The notes under the pieces: model-generated
What the model was told of the DNA's origin: nothing
Database searches by the model: none
The model's input: the letters and a program-made list of their open reading frames with translations, nothing else
DNA from: Tigriopus japonicus
Taxonomy: Eukaryota; Arthropoda; Copepoda; Harpacticoida; Harpacticidae
Assembly (NCBI GenBank): GCA_010645155.1
Contig: CM021321.1
Location: 1,295,986 to 1,359,985, forward strand
Length of the DNA stretch: 64,000 nucleotides
Reading direction: 5' to 3'
Shown: positions 60,160-64,000 of the stretch, piece by piece
How positions within the stretch are numbered: the stretch's first letter is position 1
Layout of the letters: each line of letters starts with the position of its first letter
Translations under genes and position numbers: made by a program

Positions 60160-61480
60160 GTTAGGTCTATCACTTCCGAAGGTTGTAGCCGGTAACCTAG
60201 TCATCATCAGACTTCATTTGATCACTTTGATCGTCATCTTGTAGAAAAGACACCTTGTGGGGGGTTCACTCGCACTCCATGATGTGGTCATTCATTCATT
60301 CACTATTTCATTAACTCGTTCTTGGCTGAACTTAATGTCTTCGAAACACCCACATCAGACTGATTTTGGGGCGTGGGGTTGACCTCTACCAAGGCTAGGA
60401 CTTGGCTGGACCCACTTGAAACACAGAAAAACCCGATTGGCGCACTATCTTTTGGACTCTTGGTCGATTTCCGTTTGATTTTCCACTCCCAACATGGCCG
60501 TTTGTACTTCTTGTTTACTTACGAACTCTCGGCCTCATCCGTGTGAGGTTGCGAGCTAGGAAATTCCGCGAGTTCGTATCCAGTATTTATACTATTATAT
60601 AGGTTATCCCTGGCTTAACCGAAACCAAAACCGAAAGCATCAGACTACAAAATTTTATAAATGCAAAATCCACCTTAAAAAATTACATTGCTCGTGTGGT
60701 CGATGTTGGGTAGTGGCAAATTTTAAAAAATCAGAAAACTTAAATTTCAGTGGTTTTTGGACCAAAAACTTTTCGATTTTTTTTTGTCAAACTCCATCTT
60801 TCATAGTGCTTGTCTGCTTTCGGTTATTCCTACCCAAACTAAAACCGAAACCGAAATTTCGGCCGAAAGCGCTTTTGGTTTACATTCAATGATAAAATTG
60901 CTTAACTTCTCAACTTAGAGCTTTATTTGAAAAACACGTGGGCAATACACTTTTTTCCATTAAGATATTCATTTCCATCAAGAATTAACCATGAAGATGC
61001 GAAGTAAAGGATAAAGGGTCAGAGGATAAAGGAATTAAATGTCAAATACCCCGAAGTGTGCCATCTCAGAATATAACATTTATTACTAAAATTTAAGTCA
61101 TAAGTCATATCTCCACTGAGATGGTGTCATTTTAAGGCTTTCTTTAAAAGCATTTTATCGTTTCAAAGTAGAACTTTTTTTTAGTGCAGGATGAATCTTC
61201 AAACTGATATAATGTATTAAACATTAAAAAGTAAGATAAAGGTGACGTCAGAAATCTTGGAGAAAGCGGCAACCGAAAGCATTTGTGGTAAGAGATCCAC
61301 GTGACACCTCCAGTCGGGACTCAAAATCCACGAATAAGGCAGATTTTTTTTCAGATGGCTTTCATCAAAACAAGCCTTTCCGCACAATTAGCCTCGTTTG
61401 TTAGTGATGCAAGAATAATCACCGAAATTTCAAAACAATGCCATTTTGATCACTTTTAAAAAGTGAGTTTCAAAGAGCGT
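60160..61480. other. AT-rich spacer with scattered CCGAAAGC motifs
   Basis: No gene was seen. The ACCGAAAGC-type repeats noted under the hAT-like end recur at about 60,620, 60,845 and 61,273. Confidence 0.5.
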
Positions 61481-61482
61481 AG

Positions 61483-61843
61483 AGGTTTTACTTGTGCTCT
61501 GAGAGCACCTCCAAATCTCAAGGAATCCAGGCTATTCGAACAATCAAGTCCACATGTCTTCTTAATCGGGCTCCTTCATTGTTCAATTTGTTGCCCACTA
61601 GTATTTGTCAGGAATATGCAGGAGGTGATCCTCTAACAGCATTTAAGGCAGGATTGGACACATTTTTAATTACAATTCCTGATAAATCTACTATTCAAGG
61701 GTTGTACGGGTTGTAAAGATCTGCCAACAGTAATTCATTGGTAGGCCAAATATCTCATGAATGTTGATTGTGTGTAGCAGTGCTCAAGCTTAAGCTTCTT
61801 TAAAGGAAATCCTATTCCTTGTAGCGTCCACAACCCAAAAAAA
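61483..61843 (+). mobile_element. 5'-truncated LINE fragment (reverse transcriptase C-terminus and 3' UTR)
   Basis: The frame 61,483-61,716 encodes segments typical of the C-terminus of non-LTR retrotransposon ORF2 proteins in invertebrates: APSLFNLLPTSI, FKAGLDTFL, IPDKSTIQGLYGL, then a stop. No reverse-transcriptase catalytic core is present. The following DNA ends in CCTATTCCTTGTAGCG and a short A-run, matching the minus-strand tail at 42,101-42,182. Confidence 0.6.
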
Positions 61844-62172
61844 GATTTCAGAACACTTGGAGAAAAATTCCATAGTAAACAAAAGAATATTCTTTTTCTT
61901 TTCTTGTTTTAATTTAGAAATAACATTGCTGCTAAGTTATTTTGCAAATTTTTTGCAATCAAACAATATTGATTTGATTATCCTTCTTAAAAGGTAAATT
62001 TGAAACGGTTTCATTATTCAATGCAGCCTTCTTTGAAGCATGACGTTGCAAGAAGGAGAGCCTTTTAAGGATTAATGCATTTGATACGTACCCTCACGTG
62101 TCAAGGTTTCGGAAACCCTGACAATATGTTAGAGAGCAGCTCTAAAAGTAGTGAAAAGGGATCAGAATTAGA

Positions 62173-62370
62173 AGGCCGTATGTTAACACACCTAATTCAA
62201 AAGCGAGAGTATACCAAAATCAAGTCAGATTAACCGGCCTCGAGTGGATACTTCTGACAACCTCGTGTTTGAAACACAGCATCTGGGAAAGTATATACTC
62301 GACGAATGCTAATTCGACTTGATTTTGCTATACTCTCACTTTTTTAATTAAGTGCGTTAACATGCGGCCT
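62173..62370. mobile_element. 198-bp MITE, second copy
   Basis: The ends are AGGCCGTATGTTAACACACC and the inverted GTGCGTTAACATGCGGCCT. The interior repeats AAAAGCGAGAGTATACCAA, GTGTTTGAAACAC and AGTATATACTCG of the copy at 54,087, with the same overall length but many substitutions. The target-site duplication is unclear. It lies about 0.6 kb upstream of SP-F. Confidence 0.8.
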
Positions 62371-62923
62371 TAGAGGTTGCTAGACGTTAGACTGGACTTT
62401 GAAGTATAGTTTGACCAAAATGTTCGTTCCCTTTTTCCCTTTTTTAACCATTGGTTTCCGAAAGATTATCAGGTCACAACCATTTCTCAAAATGTTATCA
62501 AATATGCGATCTTCCTTACTTTTCCATGGTTTCAGGGATTTTAGCTTGAGCCTAACAGGTAGGCAAATTAAAAACTAAAATGAATCCGCTAATTTTAGAT
62601 AGGTTCTCCAGAAGCAGGCTTGTAAAATTCATGTACAAATGGTGTTGTTTTGTATTTGGTTCAATTGTTTTAGAAGTTAGGTTGTTTTTGCTGCAACTTT
62701 GTTTCCCGAACTCTAGTATGCTATGTCCTTCAAGCTTCTAATCTCGAATCGCGGTGTCTCTAATGTGTTTAGAACTCTGAATCGGTACTGCTTTTTTTAA
62801 CCGATTTCTTATATTATGCACTTCTCTTAGTACCCAGACATGTATCCACGTGGAAACGATATTGGATAATTACATTTTCTAATTCTAGAGACGTTTTCAT
62901 CTCATTCCATTCCTTAATGTCGG

Positions 62924-62962
62924 ATATATATATATTGCTTGATGATTTCGTTTTTCTTCAGT
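62924..62962 (+). promoter_or_regulatory. Core promoter of SP-F (TATA box plus initiator)
   Basis: TATATATATATAT at about 62,924 is followed after about 34 bases by TCAGT (62,958-62,962), the arthropod initiator consensus. The first ATG is 40 bases further on at 63,002. Confidence 0.5.
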
Positions 62963-63001
62963 ATGTACTCAGTCAATTTTGTGTTCATCACGCGGTCAAA
63001 G

Positions 63002-64000
63002 ATGTTGATGGTAAGATAGCTTTCACGGAACTTGACCTAAACTTACTTTACAAAACATTTGCAGATCATCACTTTGTTTTCCATTTTGTGCCTGGCCAAA
63101 TCCGAGGCTTTTGAAGATGGATTGAATGTTACTGTTTCTCATATGCCAATGCTAGCATCAGGAATGAGCCTTGTTGATACTCCAGTAGCCTGCCAATCGA
63201 GGGTGAGGATCAGACCCGGATTTTCGTATTCATTTAGTTCTCCACCAGGTCAACTTGGAACGACTACAAGGTAATGGATCAAGAAAATCTATACTTCCTT
63301 AATATGCAACTAATTTGACCCTGACTTCTAATTACAAGGTGTAATTGGAGGTTTGTCTTACCCGCTAATTCGGAAGCATCGCTTCAATGTGATCGCTTCC
63401 AAATTCCATGCTCTTGGAAGCATGCTTTAAGGATGGCTGGTTCCAATTTTTGTACCGAAACCACAGAAGTTGAGCAGAATATCAACTTTTCAATCAAGAG
63501 CCAGAGGAAAAGGCGATATTCTTTAAGAATACTGTTCCGAATCGCCAGAAAGGCTTCAGCTATAGGCGAAGGCCTCCAAGGTTGTCGTTTATTTTTGGTT
63601 GACTCATCTACTACCCCAACTCCTCCAACTTCAGTATCGCCACCAACTACAACAACTACCAATCAACCCGAACCCCAATGTGGATTGAGTTTCGCTAATA
63701 GGATCGTTGGGGGCAGTGAAGCCACGCCTAATAACTATCCTTGGGCTGCATTTATTATTACTAGTCGAGGTTTGACAACTGCAGATTGTTTCGCCTTTAA
63801 TAAGATTTTAGGCGTTTTATCTTGATTTTCTTCTTTGCTTCAATAGTGATCGATGGTGAAAATCAAAATTCAATATGCGGTGCAACTATCCTGAGCAACA
63901 CGTGGTTGGTGACTGCGGCACACTGCGTACACAATTATGTGGGTGTGCAAGTGAGGATGGGTTGCCATAAATATGACCGATGTGAAGCAATCAGACCGGT
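63002..64000 (+). CDS. SP-F: CUB-like domain serine protease, 3' end outside the window
   Basis: Partial gene. Exons are 63,002-63,010 (MLM), 63,065-63,270, 63,339-63,769 and 63,847 to beyond 64,000, with phases 0, 2 and 1. The signal peptide is MLMIITLFSILCLAKSEA. Residues about 46-157 look like a CUB-type beta-sandwich: Cys46, FSSPPG, RCNWRF at 72-77, Cys89 followed by DRF, Cys96, Cys110 and Cys154 near a basic strand. A Thr/Pro linker (158-182) leads to the propeptide Cys and Arg193|Ile194 (RIVGG). His241 lies in TAAHC, and the extra pair GCHKYDRC is present as in its neighbours. Asp102 and Ser195 lie outside the window. The donor after exon 3 (GTTTGA) is weak, but phase and position match the other genes. 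CUB-serine proteases occur in crustaceans and other arthropods; the function here is unknown. Confidence 0.75.

Overview
The window is eukaryotic DNA: spliced genes with GT-AG introns, long non-coding stretches, two runs of N, and many transposon remnants. A Toll receptor of the long Toll-6/7/8/18-wheeler class and a tandem array of secreted chymotrypsin-fold proteases point to an arthropod. A crustacean, perhaps a copepod, is plausible, but the species cannot be fixed from sequence alone. All recognisable genes are on the + strand.

Layout. 1-240 is a possible exon of a gene lying to the left. 253-10.6 kb shows no convincing gene. 10,648-18,510 is a complete two-exon Toll receptor (1479 aa; 3.4-kb intron containing an assembly gap). 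18.5-42.4 kb is about 24 kb with no recognisable gene, holding a second gap and only weak exon candidates. 42.4-64.0 kb is a head-to-tail S1 serine-protease cluster. It contains four intact four-exon genes (SP-A 42,457-44,180; SP-B 44,696-45,703; SP-C 47,143-48,148; SP-D 52,025-54,609), one decayed copy (SP-E, 56,603-58,501) split by a Tc1/mariner element, and the 5' part of a fifth gene with a CUB-like domain (SP-F, 63,002 to the window edge).

The proteases are the most interesting part. They keep His57, Asp102 and Ser195. The GDSGGP box is replaced by GDSG-T, residue 189 is Asn or Gln instead of Asp/Ser, and the 214-216 segment is Ser-Phe-(Val/Leu/Ser) instead of Ser-Trp-Gly. They also share a cysteine pair near residues 75-80. 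This looks like a lineage-specific family with an unusual S1 pocket. SP-A has lost both cysteines of the 168-182 disulfide together. Exon sizes and phases are nearly invariant (18-24 bp, then 172-190, 362 and 258-261 bp). SP-A/SP-D and SP-B/SP-C form two pairs by sequence, exon-4 length and promoter.

The protease region is dense in mobile DNA: two 198-bp MITE copies of one family, a CAGGGTGGGGC-ended MITE, a Tc1/mariner element with a decayed DD37-type transposase, a second transposase relic on the minus strand, a tRNA-derived SINE, hAT-like ends, a LINE 3' fragment, and an unclassified element bounded by inverted short tandem repeats. Both N gaps are flanked by near-identical direct copies, as expected if overlapping contig ends from two haplotypes were not merged.
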